A stretch of 64,000 nt of DNA from Novosphingobium guangzhouense (GCF_002896965.1 NZ_LYMM01000002.1:62001-126000), one strand, 5' to 3'; shown: positions 1 through 9,818, counted from the first letter of the stretch. The notes: a model not told the origin generated them from the letters alone. Numbers and translations: made by a program.

Positions 1-818
1 AGTACAAGGCCATGGTCGTTTACACCGATGCCGACAACTTCTCGGCAGGGGCGAACCTTGGCCTTGCGATCTTCGCGGTGAACATCGCTGCGTGGAGCGA
101 GATCGAGAAGCTCGTGGCCGGTGGGCAGATGGCCTACAAGGGCCTCAAGTACGCGCCATTCCCCGTGGTCGGCGCGCCGGCGGGCATGGCGCTGGGCGGC
201 GGGTGCGAGATCCTGCTTCACTGCGATGCGATCCAGGCGCATGCCGAACTCTACATGGGCCTTGTCGAATGCGGCGTGGGCCTTGTTCCGGGCTGGGGCG
301 GCAATGGCGAGATGCTTGACCGCTGGCAGCAGAGCAAGCTGATGCCCAAGGGGCCGATGCCCGCCGTCGCCAAGGTGTTCGAGACGGTGTCCACCGCCTC
401 GGTGTCCAAATCTGCGGCGCAGGCGAAGGAGATGCTGTTCCTGCGCGCAGACGATGCGATCACCATGAACCGCGATCGCCTGCTGTTCGACGCCAAGCAG
501 AAAGCGCTCAGCCTGGTCGACGGCTACAAGCCGCGCGAAGCGCCGCATTTCCGCCTGCCGGGTGAGAGCGGCCGCACCGCGCTGGGCATGGCGGCCGACG
601 GCTTCCACAAGCAGGGCAAGGCGACCGACTATGACATGGTCGTCTCCGATGCGCTGGCGACGGTGCTGACCGGCGGCGATGCCGATCTGGTCGACGTGGT
701 CAGCGAACAGGAACTGCTCAAGCTGGAGCGTGAAGCGTTCATGCGACTGGTGCGCGAGCCCCGCTCGATCGCCCGTGTCGAGCACATGCTCGAAACCGGC
801 AAGCCGCTGCGCAACTGA
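1..818 (+). CDS. Multifunctional 3-hydroxyacyl-CoA dehydrogenase/enoyl-CoA hydratase, C-terminal part (5' end outside window)
   Basis: The reading frame is open from base 3 with no stop, so the gene begins upstream of the window; 271 codons are visible. The visible part is a crotonase (enoyl-CoA hydratase) domain: GMALGGGCEILLHCDA is the oxyanion-hole and helix motif, and MGLVECGVGLVPGWGG carries the catalytic-glutamate region. In alphaproteobacteria this domain forms the C-terminal half of a roughly 780-residue fatty-acid oxidation enzyme whose N-terminal half is the NAD-dependent 3-hydroxyacyl-CoA dehydrogenase. It would hydrate 2-enoyl-CoA and oxidise the 3-hydroxyacyl-CoA in the cytoplasm. 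It is followed by a strong hairpin and then an acyl-CoA dehydrogenase, which fits a beta-oxidation locus. The N-terminal dehydrogenase half is inferred, not seen. Confidence 0.88.
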   Translation, partial: YKAMVVYTDADNFSAGANLGLAIFAVNIAAWSEIEKLVAGGQMAYKGLKYAPFPVVGAPAGMALGGGCEILLHCDAIQAHAELYMGLVECGVGLVPGWGGNGEMLDRWQQSKLMPKGPMPAVAKVFETVSTASVSKSAAQAKEMLFLRADDAITMNRDRLLFDAKQKALSLVDGYKPREAPHFRLPGESGRTALGMAADGFHKQGKATDYDMVVSDALATVLTGGDADLVDVVSEQELLKLEREAFMRLVREPRSIARVEHMLETGKPLRN

Positions 819-824
819 CGGCAA

Positions 825-861
825 GGGGAATGGGCGAGCCACCCAACATCGCCCATTCCCC
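825..861 (+). terminator. Hairpin after the beta-oxidation gene
   Basis: A perfect 13-bp inverted repeat (GGGGAATGGGCGA, 825-837, with its complement at 849-861) begins 7 bases after the stop codon and is followed by GACGGATTTTAA. It looks like a rho-independent terminator with a short T tract. If so, the acyl-CoA dehydrogenase at 930 has its own promoter or depends on read-through. Confidence 0.7.
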
Positions 862-929
862 GACGGATTTTAACGCAAGGTTCGGCGCAGTGGCAAAGAC
901 CATCGCCAACCCCGCGAGGAGAGTGACAC

Positions 930-2720
930 ATGCAAGTCTATGAGGCGCCCCTGCGCGATATGCGGTTCGTGATCCACGAACTGCATCAGGACGATGGCTT
1001 CGGCAATCTGGAAGCGCTTGAGGAATTCAGCCCCGATCTGGTCGATGCCGTACTGGAAGAGGCGGCCAAGGTGGCGCAGGAAGTGCTGCTGCCCCTGAAC
1101 CGTTCGGGTGATATAGAGGGCTGCGCGCTGGAAAACGGCGTCGTGCGCACCCCGAAGGGCTTCAAGGAAGCGTATGACATGTTCCGCGACGGCGGCTGGT
1201 GTGCGCTTGCGTCCGACCCCGAATGGGGCGGACAGGGCCTGCCCGAAGCGGTGAACAAGATGACCGAGGAGATGATCTGCTCGGCCAACCTTTCGTTCAG
1301 CCTATACCCCGGCCTGACCCACGGCGGCACCACCGCGATCGAGGCCTACGCCAGCGATGAACTGAAGCAGTTCTATCTCCCGAAAATGGTGTCGGGCGAA
1401 TGGTCGGGAACGATGTGTCTCACCGAACCGCACTGCGGCACTGACCTTGGCATGCTGCGCACGAAAGCAGTGCCGCAGGACGATGGGTCGTACAAGCTGT
1501 CAGGCGCCAAGATCTTCATCTCGGCGGGCGAGCATGACCTGACGCCCAACATCATCCACCTCGTCCTCGCCCGTCTGCCCGATGCGCCGGCCGGGGTTAA
1601 GGGCATCAGCCTGTTCCTCGTTCCCAAGTATTTGCCGAAAGACGATGGCACGCCGGGGCCGTCGAATGGCGTTTCGGTTGCGGCGATCGAGCACAAGATG
1701 GGGCTCAAGGCATCGGCTACCTGCCAGCTCAACTTCGACGAGAGCACCGGCTGGCTGGTCGGCAAGCCCCACAAGGGCATGGAGGCCATGTTCAAGATGA
1801 TGAACACCGAGCGCGTCTCGGTGGGCGTTCAGGGCCTTGGCGTGGGCGAAGCGGCCTATCAGTCCGCCGTGTGGTACGCAAAGGACCGCCTGCAGGGGCG
1901 CTCGCTTTCGGGCGTGAAGAACCCGAATGGTCCGGCGGACCCGATCATCGTCCATCCCGATGTGCGCCGCATGCTGATGACGATGCGCGCCTACAACGAA
2001 GGCTGCCGCGCACTGGGCGGCTGGGTCAGCCGTGCTCTCGATGCCGAGAAACACGCCACCGACCCTGCCGTGAAGCAGAATGCCGAGGACTTCATCGCGC
2101 TGATGACCCCGGTGGTGAAGGCGCTGTTCACTGACCTTGGCCATGAAAGCGCCAATCTGGCGGTGCAGGTTTACGGCGGCCATGGCTACATCGCGGAAAG
2201 CGGCGTGGAGCAGTACGCCCGCGATGCCCGCATTGCGATGATCTACGAAGGCACTAACGGCATCCAGGCGCTCGACCTTGTCGGTCGCAAGATGCCCGCG
2301 CACATGGGGCGCTATCTGCGCAGCTTCTTCCATCCGGTGTCCAGCTTCATCGAAGCGAACAAGGCGGATGCCCAGTTCGCGCCCATGATCGTGGGGCTGG
2401 AAAAGGCGTTTGGCGCGCTGCAGCTTTCCACCGGCACCATCGCCCAGAAGGGGATGAAGGATCCCGAGGAAGCAGGCGCTGCAGCAACCGACTATCTGCG
2501 CCTGATGGGGCTGGTGGCGATGGCCTACTGCTTCGCCAAGTCGGCGCTGATCGCGCGCGACAAGCTGGCGGGCGGTAGCGAGGACGCCGGCTTCTACAAG
2601 GCCAAGCTGGCGACGGCACAGTTCTACTTCGACCGCATCCTGCCGCAGGCAACGGCGGCATTCCTTGCGATCAAGGCGGGCAAGGCGTCGATGATGGCGC
2701 TGGACGAAGCCGCGTTCTGA
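930..2720 (+). CDS. Acyl-CoA dehydrogenase with C-terminal extension domain (FadE-type)
   Basis: This 596-residue flavoprotein would catalyse the first step of beta-oxidation, acyl-CoA to trans-2-enoyl-CoA. MCLTEPHCGTDLG is the FAD/substrate-binding motif of the middle domain. IAMIYEGTNGIQA carries the catalytic base, about Glu440. After that the protein continues for about 150 residues (ACDH C-terminal domain), which makes it longer than the usual 380-residue enzymes and typical of the 590-residue alphaproteobacterial subfamily that acts on longer acyl chains. The start ATG follows GAGGAGAG at a good distance. The partial hydratase/dehydrogenase gene upstream supports the role. Chain-length specificity cannot be read from the sequence. 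Confidence 0.92.
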   Translation: MQVYEAPLRDMRFVIHELHQDDGFGNLEALEEFSPDLVDAVLEEAAKVAQEVLLPLNRSGDIEGCALENGVVRTPKGFKEAYDMFRDGGWCALASDPEWGGQGLPEAVNKMTEEMICSANLSFSLYPGLTHGGTTAIEAYASDELKQFYLPKMVSGEWSGTMCLTEPHCGTDLGMLRTKAVPQDDGSYKLSGAKIFISAGEHDLTPNIIHLVLARLPDAPAGVKGISLFLVPKYLPKDDGTPGPSNGVSVAAIEHKMGLKASATCQLNFDESTGWLVGKPHKGMEAMFKMMNTERVSVGVQGLGVGEAAYQSAVWYAKDRLQGRSLSGVKNPNGPADPIIVHPDVRRMLMTMRAYNEGCRALGGWVSRALDAEKHATDPAVKQNAEDFIALMTPVVKALFTDLGHESANLAVQVYGGHGYIAESGVEQYARDARIAMIYEGTNGIQALDLVGRKMPAHMGRYLRSFFHPVSSFIEANKADAQFAPMIVGLEKAFGALQLSTGTIAQKGMKDPEEAGAAATDYLRLMGLVAMAYCFAKSALIARDKLAGGSEDAGFYKAKLATAQFYFDRILPQATAAFLAIKAGKASMMALDEAAF

Positions 2721-2729
2721 TAAAAATAA

Positions 2730-2751
2730 GGGGGCAGCGCAGGCTGCCCCC
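2730..2751. terminator. Bidirectional terminator between convergent genes
   Basis: GGGGGCAGC (2730-2738) and GCTGCCCCC (2743-2751) form a perfect 9-bp stem with a 4-base loop. On the minus strand the stem is followed by TTATTTTTATC, a good T tract, so it should end the dehydrogenase transcript from the right. It can also serve the acyl-CoA dehydrogenase from the left. Confidence 0.8.
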
Positions 2752-2772
2752 TTGCTTCGATATCGAGAGGTT

Positions 2773-3834
2773 TTACGCCGCCACCATTTCCGGGCGCATC
2801 AGTTCTTCGGCCATGCGATCGGCCACCACGGGCGGCGGCAGGCCATCGCTGGCGGCGGTGTCGAGCAGTTCGCGCATGCGCGGGCCGATGGCCATGACCC
2901 GGCCGCGTACTTCGTTTTCGCTTTCGCCCAGATACTCGGCCGCGACGTTGATGATGCCGCCCGCGTTCGCCACGTAATCGGGCGCATAAGCAATCCCCCG
3001 CTCCATCAGCATCTCGGCGACATGCGGCGCGGCAAGCTGGTTGTTGGCCGCTCCGCAGACCACCTTCGCGCGCAGTGCCTCGACCGTTGCGTCATCAAGC
3101 GCGCCGCCCAGTGCACAGGGCGCGAAGACTTCGGCCTCGATGGCGGCGATGCCGTCGATCCCCATGATGCGCGCGCCGGTTTCTTCAGCCAGACGGGCAC
3201 AGCGCAGCGGGTCGATATCGGCAACCACCAGCTGCGCGCCCGCTCCGTGGAGCAGCCGCGCCAGCCCCGCGCCGACATTGCCGACGCCTGAAATCGCCAC
3301 CGTCACGCCCGCAAGACCGCTGCCGTAGCGGAATTCGACGGCGGCCTTCATCGCCTCGAATACGCCAAGCGCCGTCCAGGGGGACGGATCGCCGCCCGCA
3401 AGGCCTGGCAGCGCGGTGCGTCCGGCAACGTGACGGGTATGCAGCGCCACGTATTCCATGTCGGATACTCCGGTGCCCACGTCCTCTGCGGTGACGTAGC
3501 GACCATCCAGCTTCTCGACCGCTTCGCCGAACGCCTCGAACAGCGCCCTCCGGACCTCTGGGCGGTCGAAGTCACCGGCCGGTCGGCGCAGCACGGCCTT
3601 GCCGCCTCCAAGCGGAAGGCGGGCCATGGCATTCTTGTAGCTCATGCCTTCGGCCAGTCGGAAGGCATCGCGCATGGCGGCTTCGGGGTCGTCGTAGGTC
3701 CACAGGCGGCAGCCGCCCGCCGCCGGGCCGCGCGCGGTCGAATGGATGGCGATGATGCCGTCGAGACCGGCAGCTTCGTCGGACAGGCGGACATATTCGA
3801 TCGGCGGCATCATGCGCCGGGTCTGGGCAACCAT
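2773..3834 (-). CDS. Leu/Glu/Phe/Val-family amino-acid dehydrogenase
   Basis: This 353-residue cytoplasmic enzyme should reversibly deaminate a hydrophobic amino acid to the 2-oxo acid with NAD. RLPLGGGKAVL is the glycine-rich substrate loop with the catalytic lysine region of the family. ISGVGNVGAGLARLL is the Rossmann dinucleotide-binding motif, and VCGAANNQLA and YVANAGGIINVA are the conserved C-terminal segments. I start at 3834 (MVAQTRRMMPP) because GGAG lies 8 bases upstream; an in-frame ATG at 3873 has no ribosome-binding site. The gene is divergent from an Lrp/AsnC regulator 135 bp away, which probably controls it in response to an amino acid. Leucine dehydrogenase is the nearest named relative, but the substrate is uncertain. 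Confidence 0.87.
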   Translation of the reverse strand: MVAQTRRMMPPIEYVRLSDEAAGLDGIIAIHSTARGPAAGGCRLWTYDDPEAAMRDAFRLAEGMSYKNAMARLPLGGGKAVLRRPAGDFDRPEVRRALFEAFGEAVEKLDGRYVTAEDVGTGVSDMEYVALHTRHVAGRTALPGLAGGDPSPWTALGVFEAMKAAVEFRYGSGLAGVTVAISGVGNVGAGLARLLHGAGAQLVVADIDPLRCARLAEETGARIMGIDGIAAIEAEVFAPCALGGALDDATVEALRAKVVCGAANNQLAAPHVAEMLMERGIAYAPDYVANAGGIINVAAEYLGESENEVRGRVMAIGPRMRELLDTAASDGLPPPVVADRMAEELMRPEMVAA

Positions 3835-3962
3835 CGTCAAGGCTCCATGCGGGAGTGGTATTAGCTTCCGCATTATGCCGATGAGGGGCGGGACATTCTG
3901 ACCTCATTTCAGCCCCATGGCGGAAAATCCGCCGCGACAGGAGGGGTGCAGGCGTGATATCA

Positions 3963-3975
3963 GGTCAAAATGACC
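3963..3975. promoter_or_regulatory. Palindrome over the Lrp/AsnC start codon
   Basis: GGTCA-AAA-TGACC is a perfect 5-bp inverted repeat that overlaps the ATG of the Lrp/AsnC gene at 3970. Its place at the regulator start in a 135-bp divergent region suggests an autoregulatory operator. Short palindromes arise by chance, so this is tentative. Confidence 0.35.
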
Positions 3976-4431
3976 GACCTTGATCCATATGAGCGAAAAA
4001 TTCTCCGCGAACTGCAGCACGACGCGAATCAGACTACTGCGCAGATTGCGGAGCGGGTGGGCCTGTCTCCCTCTCCCTGCTGGCGGCGGATCGACCGGCT
4101 GGAGCGCGAGGGCTTCATCCAGCGCCGCGTCGCCATCGTCGATCGGCATAAAGTGGGGCTTAACGCACATGTCTTCGTGCAGGTGAAGCTGAACGCCCAC
4201 GGCCGCGCGAACCTTGACGAATTCGCCGCCAAGATCCGCGAATATCCCGAGGTTCTGGACTGCTACGTGCTGCTGGGCTCCGTCGATTTCATGATCCGGG
4301 TGGTCGCGGAGGATATCAGCGCCTATGAGCGCTTCTTCTTCGAGAAGCTGTCCCAGCTTCCCGGCGTTCAGGAAATCACCTCAACGGTAGCGCTGTCAGA
4401 AATCAAGGCGACGACGGCGCTTCCCCTTTGA
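3970..4431 (+). CDS. Lrp/AsnC-family transcriptional regulator
   Basis: The protein has 153 residues, the usual length of the family. Residues 1-60 form the winged helix-turn-helix (YERKILRELQHDANQTTAQI, then AERVGLSPSPCWRRIDRLE). The rest is the RAM ligand-binding domain with alternating strands (FVQVKL, VLDCYVLLGSVDFMIRVV). It likely senses an amino acid and regulates the divergent amino-acid dehydrogenase, and perhaps the transporter downstream at 4509. The start lies inside a GGTCA/TGACC palindrome. Confidence 0.9.
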   Translation: MTDLDPYERKILRELQHDANQTTAQIAERVGLSPSPCWRRIDRLEREGFIQRRVAIVDRHKVGLNAHVFVQVKLNAHGRANLDEFAAKIREYPEVLDCYVLLGSVDFMIRVVAEDISAYERFFFEKLSQLPGVQEITSTVALSEIKATTALPL

Positions 4432-4508
4432 CGTGGGCTCCTGATAACCGGTGCAGTGGGACGCGTCGAAGCGAACTTCCGGCGAACCCGGACGACGAAA
4501 GGTCTTAG

Positions 4509-5831
4509 ATGTCGCAACCCCTCACGATCGAGCCCACCCCTGAAGCCCCGCAACTGACGGACAGGATGCGCCTCAAGGCCATCGTTGCGGGTTCTGCGGG
4601 CAATCTGATCGAGTGGTACGATTTCTACGTCTACGCCTTCACCGCGCTCTATTTCTCGTCCGAGTTTTTTCCCAAGAGCGATGCGCTGGTGCAGGTCATG
4701 GCCACTAGCGGCATCTTTGCCATCGGCTTCCTGATGCGGCCCATCGGCGGCTGGTTCTTCGGGCGCTATGCGGACCGGCACGGACGGCAGAAGGCGATGG
4801 TCGTGTCGGTGCTGATGATGGGTGCGGGGGCGCTGCTGATCGCCTGCCTGCCCACGTATGCCACGATCGGCGCGGTCGCTCCGGCGCTGCTGCTGGTGGG
4901 ACGCATGCTCCAGGGTTTCTCCACCGGCGGGCAATACGGCACGGCGGCGACCTACCTTTCCGAGATCGCCGGACCGAAGCGGCGTGGCTTCTGGTCCTCT
5001 TTCCAGTACGTCACGCTGATCGGCGGGCAACTGACCGCGACGCTGGTGATCCTGCTGCTGCAGCACCTGCTGGGAGAAGCCGGGATGAAGGCGTGGGGCT
5101 GGCGCATCGGTTTCCTGATCGGCGCAGCGGCAGCGGCCTGCATCGTGATCCTGCGCGACCATATGCACGAAACCGCTGACGCCAAGGACCGTGAGGGCTC
5201 CGAAGCCGGCAGTCTGGCCGAACTCTTCCGCCATTCCACCCGCGCTTTCCTGATCGTTGCAGCGCTGACGGCGGGCGGCAGCCTGATGTTCTATTCCTTC
5301 ACCACGTACATGCAGAAGTTCCTCGTCCTCACTGTGGGCATGTCCAAGGAAACGGCGACGGTGATGATGACCGCCGTGCTGGTGGTGTTCATGATCCAGC
5401 AGCCGTTGATGGGTCTGCTTTCGGACAAGATCGGGCGGCGTAACAACATCGTCGCCTTTGCCGCGCTGGGCGTGCTGTTCACGGTGCCGCTGTTCAGCGC
5501 GCTGGCGGTGACGAAAAGCCCTGTCACCGCCTTCCTGCTGATCGCGGCGGGCCTGACGATCTGCAGTTTCTACACCTCCGTCAGCGGGCTGTTCAAGGCA
5601 GAGCTGTTCCCCGTCCATGTCCGCGCGCTGGGCGTGGGCCTTGCCTATGGCGTCGCCAACGCGCTGTTCGGCGGCACGGCGGAGAACGTTGCCTTTGCCT
5701 TCAAGCAGGGCGGCATGGAGCAGGGCTTCTACTGGTACGTCACGGCGTTCTGCGTCGTATCGCTGGTGGCGGCGCTGATGCTCCCCGACACGCGCCGCGC
5801 CAACCCGCTGGACCGCGTCGCCACGGCTTAG
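4509..5831 (+). CDS. MHS-family (metabolite:H+ symporter) MFS transporter
   Basis: This 440-residue inner-membrane protein has about 12 hydrophobic segments. The N-terminal GSAGNLIEWYDFYVYAF is the hallmark of the MHS subfamily (KgtP, ProP, ShiA relatives). RPIGGWFFGRYADRHGRQKA is the MFS motif A in the first cytoplasmic loop, and GFSTGGQYGTAATYLSE is the helix-5 motif of MHS carriers. The family imports dicarboxylates, shikimate, proline/betaine or related acids with protons. Its position after the amino-acid dehydrogenase regulator hints at an amino-acid or 2-oxo-acid substrate, but nothing in the sequence fixes it. Confidence 0.88.
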   Translation: MSQPLTIEPTPEAPQLTDRMRLKAIVAGSAGNLIEWYDFYVYAFTALYFSSEFFPKSDALVQVMATSGIFAIGFLMRPIGGWFFGRYADRHGRQKAMVVSVLMMGAGALLIACLPTYATIGAVAPALLLVGRMLQGFSTGGQYGTAATYLSEIAGPKRRGFWSSFQYVTLIGGQLTATLVILLLQHLLGEAGMKAWGWRIGFLIGAAAAACIVILRDHMHETADAKDREGSEAGSLAELFRHSTRAFLIVAALTAGGSLMFYSFTTYMQKFLVLTVGMSKETATVMMTAVLVVFMIQQPLMGLLSDKIGRRNNIVAFAALGVLFTVPLFSALAVTKSPVTAFLLIAAGLTICSFYTSVSGLFKAELFPVHVRALGVGLAYGVANALFGGTAENVAFAFKQGGMEQGFYWYVTAFCVVSLVAALMLPDTRRANPLDRVATA

Positions 5832-5887
5832 GGTACTATATCTCGCTGTGTATAGTTATATTGTCTGCAGTGATGAATAATGTTCAA

Positions 5888-5901
5888 CATTGCATGCAAT
5901 G
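5888..5901. promoter_or_regulatory. Perfect 14-bp palindrome upstream of paoABC
   Basis: CATTGCATGCAATG is a perfect palindrome 132 bp before paoA, in an AT-rich stretch. Its core TTGCATGCAA recurs at 11903-11912 in front of the aldo/keto reductase. A LysR regulator is encoded between the two copies, so this is a likely operator for that regulator. Confidence 0.5.
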
Positions 5902-6032
5902 GTGATGCCATGGCGGAGAGCAACTTATCCGGGCACTATGGGTTGATGGTCACATAGGGCGCGCCTTGGGCAAGGAAGGCGCGAACCGGCTGCGGTTCTG
6001 CCGTGGTCGTCCCGTAGCAGAAAGCATCACCC

Positions 6033-6671
6033 ATGACGGAAGGATACGGAGCGATTTCCCGGCGCGACGTTCTCAAGACCAGTGCGGCAGGCGCGGCGAT
6101 TGCCGGTTCGCTTGGCCCCGGCAATGTGGCCATGGCGCAAGGGCAGGCTGATGCCCCGCCACATGCGGCAGTGACGCTCAAGGTCAACGGCGAGTCGACG
6201 CGGCTGGAACTGGACACCCGCACCACGCTGCTTGACGCCCTGCGCGAGCATGTGAAGCTGACCGGGACCAAGAAGGGCTGCGACCACGGCCAGTGCGGCG
6301 CCTGCACGGTGATCGTCAACGGCCGCCGCATCAATTCGTGCCTGACCCTTGCGGTGATGCACGAAGGCGACGAGGTCACCACGATCGAGGGGCTCGGCAG
6401 CCCCGACAACCTTCACCCGATGCAGGCCGCCTTCGTCGAGCATGACGGCTACCAGTGCGGTTACTGCACGCCGGGCCAGATCTGCTCTGCCGTCGCGGTG
6501 CTGGAGGAAATCCGCGCCGGGGTTCCCAGCCACGTCACTGCCGACGTCTCCAAACCTTCGCCGATGACCACCACGGAAATGCGCGAACGCATGAGCGGCA
6601 ACATCTGCCGCTGCGGTGCCTATTCGAACATCGCCGAAGCCATGGCTCAGGTTGCAGGAGTGAAGGCATGA
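6033..6671 (+). CDS. paoA: Periplasmic aldehyde oxidoreductase, 2Fe-2S subunit (PaoA-type)
   Basis: This 212-residue protein begins with a Tat signal ([17 protein letters not shown], residues 9-25), so the folded complex would be exported. The ferredoxin-like first cluster has [12 protein letters not shown] around residue 83. The second, helical cluster domain has QCGYCTPGQ and NICRCGAY. It passes electrons from the molybdenum subunit to FAD. It overlaps the FAD subunit by 4 bp. The family (E. coli PaoABC/YagTSR) oxidises a range of aromatic and aliphatic aldehydes to acids, which is a detoxifying role. Confidence 0.92.
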   Translation: MTEGYGAISRRDVLKTSAAGAAIAGSLGPGNVAMAQGQADAPPHAAVTLKVNGESTRLELDTRTTLLDALREHVKLTGTKKGCDHGQCGACTVIVNGRRINSCLTLAVMHEGDEVTTIEGLGSPDNLHPMQAAFVEHDGYQCGYCTPGQICSAVAVLEEIRAGVPSHVTADVSKPSPMTTTEMRERMSGNICRCGAYSNIAEAMAQVAGVKA

Positions 6672-7618
6672 GGCCGTTCACTTATGAGCGTGCGAAGAGC
6701 GCGCAGGACGCCGCCGTCAAGGCTGCCACGACGCCGGGCGCGCGCTTCATCGCGGGCGGCACCAACCTGCTCGATCTGATGAAGCTTGAGATCGAAACGC
6801 CGACGCACCTCATCGACGTCAACGGCTTGGGCATGGACAGGATCGAGCCGATTGACGGCGGTGGCCTGCGCATCGGCGCCCTTGTGCGCAACACCGATCT
6901 TGCCGCAGATGCACGCGTGCGCAAGGACTACGGCGTGCTGACCCGCGCACTTGTCGCAGGCGCGTCTGGCCAGTTGCGCAACAAGGCGACGACGGCGGGC
7001 AACCTGTTGCAGCGCACCCGTTGTCCGTACTTCTATGACGTCAACATGCCCTGCAACAAGCGCAAGCCCGGTTCCGGCTGCGCGGCGATCGGCGGGTTTT
7101 CGCGCCAGCTTGGCGTGATCGGCACCAGCGACGCGTGCATCGCCACGCATCCCAGCGACATGGCGGTGGCGATGCGCGTGCTTGACGCCTCGGTCGAGAC
7201 GATCCGCCCTGACGGTACTACCCGCGCTATACCCATCGCCGATTTCCACACGCTGCCGGGCCAGACCCCGCACGTGGAAACCGCGCTGGAAAAGGGCGAG
7301 ATGATCATATCCGTCGCCCTGCCCAAACCGCGCGGGGGCACGCATATCTATCGCAAGGTGCGTGATCGTGCCTCTTACGCCTTCGCGCTCGTCTCCGTCG
7401 CGGCAGTGATCGGCAAGGACGGGAAGGGCGCCGTCGCGCTTGGCGGCGTTGCGCCCAAACCGTGGCGGGTGGAAGGGGCTGATGCCCTGCTGCCCAACGG
7501 CTCGAAGGCCGTGGCCGACCGTCTCTTTGCCGGGGCTGCCCCGCGCGAAGACAATGCATTCAAGCTGACCCTCGCCCAGCGCACTATCGCTGCGGTTCTC
7601 GCGGAGGCAAAAGCATGA
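6668..7618 (+). CDS. paoB: Aldehyde oxidoreductase FAD subunit with extra 4Fe-4S loop (PaoB-type)
   Basis: This 316-residue protein starts at the ATG that overlaps the paoA stop (ATGA). [14 protein letters not shown] is the FAD pyrophosphate loop and [15 protein letters not shown] the second FAD motif. Four cysteines, C119, C129, C138 and C157 (in TRCPYF, MPCNKR, GSGCAA and DACIATH), match the insertion that holds an additional 4Fe-4S cluster in E. coli PaoB and separates this group from ordinary xanthine dehydrogenase FAD subunits. It overlaps paoC by 4 bp. Confidence 0.92.
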   Translation: MRPFTYERAKSAQDAAVKAATTPGARFIAGGTNLLDLMKLEIETPTHLIDVNGLGMDRIEPIDGGGLRIGALVRNTDLAADARVRKDYGVLTRALVAGASGQLRNKATTAGNLLQRTRCPYFYDVNMPCNKRKPGSGCAAIGGFSRQLGVIGTSDACIATHPSDMAVAMRVLDASVETIRPDGTTRAIPIADFHTLPGQTPHVETALEKGEMIISVALPKPRGGTHIYRKVRDRASYAFALVSVAAVIGKDGKGAVALGGVAPKPWRVEGADALLPNGSKAVADRLFAGAAPREDNAFKLTLAQRTIAAVLAEAKA

Positions 7619-9810
7619 AGTTCGATACCCCCGCAGGGACTAACCCTATCGACCGCATGAAGGTCGTCGGCCAGCCCACCACGCGCATCGACGGTCCGCT
7701 CAAGGTCGGCGGCCATGCGCCTTATGCCTATGAGCATCAGGAGCTGCCCGGCAAGCCAGCTTATGGGTATGTCGTAGGCTCGGCGGTGGCCAAGGGCACC
7801 ATCCGTTCGATGGACACTTCTCGCGCCGAACGCGCGCCGGGCGTGGTCGCGGTGGTCACGCATCGCAACGCGGGCAAGATCGCCAAGGGCAACTTCAACA
7901 CCGCGATGCTGCTGGGCGGACCGAAGATCCAGCATTACCACCAGGCGATCGCCGTGGTCGTGGCAGAAACGTTCGAACAGGCCCGCTCCGCCGCTGCGCT
8001 GATCGACGTCGATTACGCGCGTGACCGCGGCGCCTTCGACCTTGCCGCTGCGAAAGTCGATGCCCCGGACGCCACCGGGTCCGACGCGCCGACCGCTGTG
8101 GGCGACTTCGCCGGGGCCTTCGCCGCCGCGCCGGTGCAGATCGACCAGACTTACACTACCCCCGACCAGAGCCACGCGATGATGGAGCCGCACGCCACCA
8201 TCGCCGCGTGGGAAGGGGACAAGCTGACGGTGTGGAGCGCCAACCAGATGGTGGCGTGGGGCGCGGGAGATCTTGCCCGCACCCTGCAGATCCCGCCTGA
8301 GAACGTGCGCCTGATCTCGCCCTATGTCGGTGGCGGCTTCGGCGGGAAGCTGTTCCTGCGTTCGGACGTGATCATGGCCTCTCTGGGCGCGAAAGCGGCG
8401 AAGCGGCCGGTCAAAGTGGCCCTGCCGCGTCCGTTCATGGGTAACAACACCACGCACCGCCCCGCGACGATCCAGCGCATCCGCCTTGGCGCGACGCAGG
8501 ACGGCACGCTGACCGCCATCGGCCACGAAAGCTGGTCGGGTGATCTGGAAGGCGGCGGCCCGGAAAGCGCCACGCAGCAGACCAAGCTGCTCTACGCGGG
8601 CGCCAATCGCATGACCGCGCTGCGCCTTGCCGTGCTGGACCTGCCCGAAGGTAACGCCATGCGCGCGCCGGGCGAGGCTCCCGGCCTGATGGCGCTGGAA
8701 ATGGCCGTCGATGAACTGGCCGAGAAGCTGGGCATGGACCCGGTGAAACTGCGCGTCATCAACGATACGCAAGTCGACCCGGAGAAGCCCGAGCGCCCGT
8801 TCTCTCAGCGCAACCTCGTGCGCTGTCTGGAAGAGGGGGCAGAGCGTTTCGGCTGGGCGCGGCGCAAGGCGCCGGGCCAGGTGCAGGAAGGCCGCTGGCT
8901 GATCGGGATGGGCGTGGCCGCAGCGTTCCGCAACAACCTGAACATGAAGTCCGGTGCGCGCGTTCGCCTCAGCCCCTCGGGGCAGGTTACGGTCGAAACC
9001 GACATGACCGACATCGGCACCGGCACTTACACCATCATGGCGCAGACCGCGGCAGAGATGATGGGCGTGCCGCTTGCCAAGGTGACGGTGAAGCTGGGCG
9101 ACAGCTCGTTCCCGGTCTCTGCCGGATCGGGCGGTCAGTGGGGTGCCAACTCTTCGACGGCGGGGCTCTATGCCGCTTGCGTGAAGCTGCGCGAAGCGAT
9201 CGTGGCGAAGCTGGGCTTCGGGCCGGGAGAGGCCACGTTCGAGAACGGGCAGGTCCACGTCGGCAACCGCGTGGCTGACATTGCTAGCGCGGCCAAGGGC
9301 GGCGAGATCGTGGTGGAGGACTCGATCGAGTTCGGCGATCTGGGCAAGAAGTTCCAGCAGTCCACATTCGGCGCGCACTTCGTCGAGGTGGCGGTGGATC
9401 GCTACACCGGCGAAGCCCGCGTGCGCAGGATGCTGGCGGTCTGCGCGGCGGGCCGCATCCTCAACCCCACCGCTGCGCGCAGCCAGGTGATCGGCGCGAT
9501 GACCATGGGCGTGGGCGGCGCGCTGATGGAGGAACTGGCGGTCGACAAGCGTTTCGGCTTCTTCGTCAACCACGACCTTGCCGGGTACGAAGTGCCGGTC
9601 CACGCCGACATTCCGCATCAGGAAGTTGTGTTCCTTGACGAAGCGGACGACAAGGTTTCGCCGATGAAGGCCAAGGGCGTCGGAGAATTGGGCCTGTGCG
9701 GCGTCGGCGCGGCGGTCGCGAACGCGATTTACAACGCAACCGGCGTGCGGGTGCGCGATTATCCCATCACGCTGGACAAGCACCTCGACAAGCTGGGCGA
9801 AGTCGTCTGA
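7615..9810 (+). CDS. paoC: Aldehyde oxidoreductase molybdenum-binding subunit (PaoC-type)
   Basis: The 731-residue large subunit binds the molybdenum cofactor. [15 protein letters not shown] is the cofactor/substrate channel motif, [17 protein letters not shown] a pterin-binding segment, and [18 protein letters not shown] contains the catalytic base, Glu691. No signal peptide is present; export would follow the Tat signal on PaoA. No dedicated paoD-type maturation gene follows; the XdhC-type chaperone at 28702 is the only candidate in the window. The gene ends in front of a 14-bp hairpin. Confidence 0.92.
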   Translation: MKFDTPAGTNPIDRMKVVGQPTTRIDGPLKVGGHAPYAYEHQELPGKPAYGYVVGSAVAKGTIRSMDTSRAERAPGVVAVVTHRNAGKIAKGNFNTAMLLGGPKIQHYHQAIAVVVAETFEQARSAAALIDVDYARDRGAFDLAAAKVDAPDATGSDAPTAVGDFAGAFAAAPVQIDQTYTTPDQSHAMMEPHATIAAWEGDKLTVWSANQMVAWGAGDLARTLQIPPENVRLISPYVGGGFGGKLFLRSDVIMASLGAKAAKRPVKVALPRPFMGNNTTHRPATIQRIRLGATQDGTLTAIGHESWSGDLEGGGPESATQQTKLLYAGANRMTALRLAVLDLPEGNAMRAPGEAPGLMALEMAVDELAEKLGMDPVKLRVINDTQVDPEKPERPFSQRNLVRCLEEGAERFGWARRKAPGQVQEGRWLIGMGVAAAFRNNLNMKSGARVRLSPSGQVTVETDMTDIGTGTYTIMAQTAAEMMGVPLAKVTVKLGDSSFPVSAGSGGQWGANSSTAGLYAACVKLREAIVAKLGFGPGEATFENGQVHVGNRVADIASAAKGGEIVVEDSIEFGDLGKKFQQSTFGAHFVEVAVDRYTGEARVRRMLAVCAAGRILNPTAARSQVIGAMTMGVGGALMEELAVDKRFGFFVNHDLAGYEVPVHADIPHQEVVFLDEADDKVSPMKAKGVGELGLCGVGAAVANAIYNATGVRVRDYPITLDKHLDKLGEVV

Positions 9811-9818
9811 TCCATCAC

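Noticed and set aside
4368..5618. A 416-codon minus-strand frame opposite the MHS transporter
   Set aside because: Rich in Gln/His/Arg and without membrane or enzyme motifs; the plus strand gives a complete MFS protein.
7375..9783. An 802-codon open frame on the minus strand opposite paoC
   Set aside because: Frame shadow of high-GC codon bias; the plus strand has all molybdenum-hydroxylase motifs, and the minus translation is low-complexity (His/Arg/Ala-rich) with no family resemblance.
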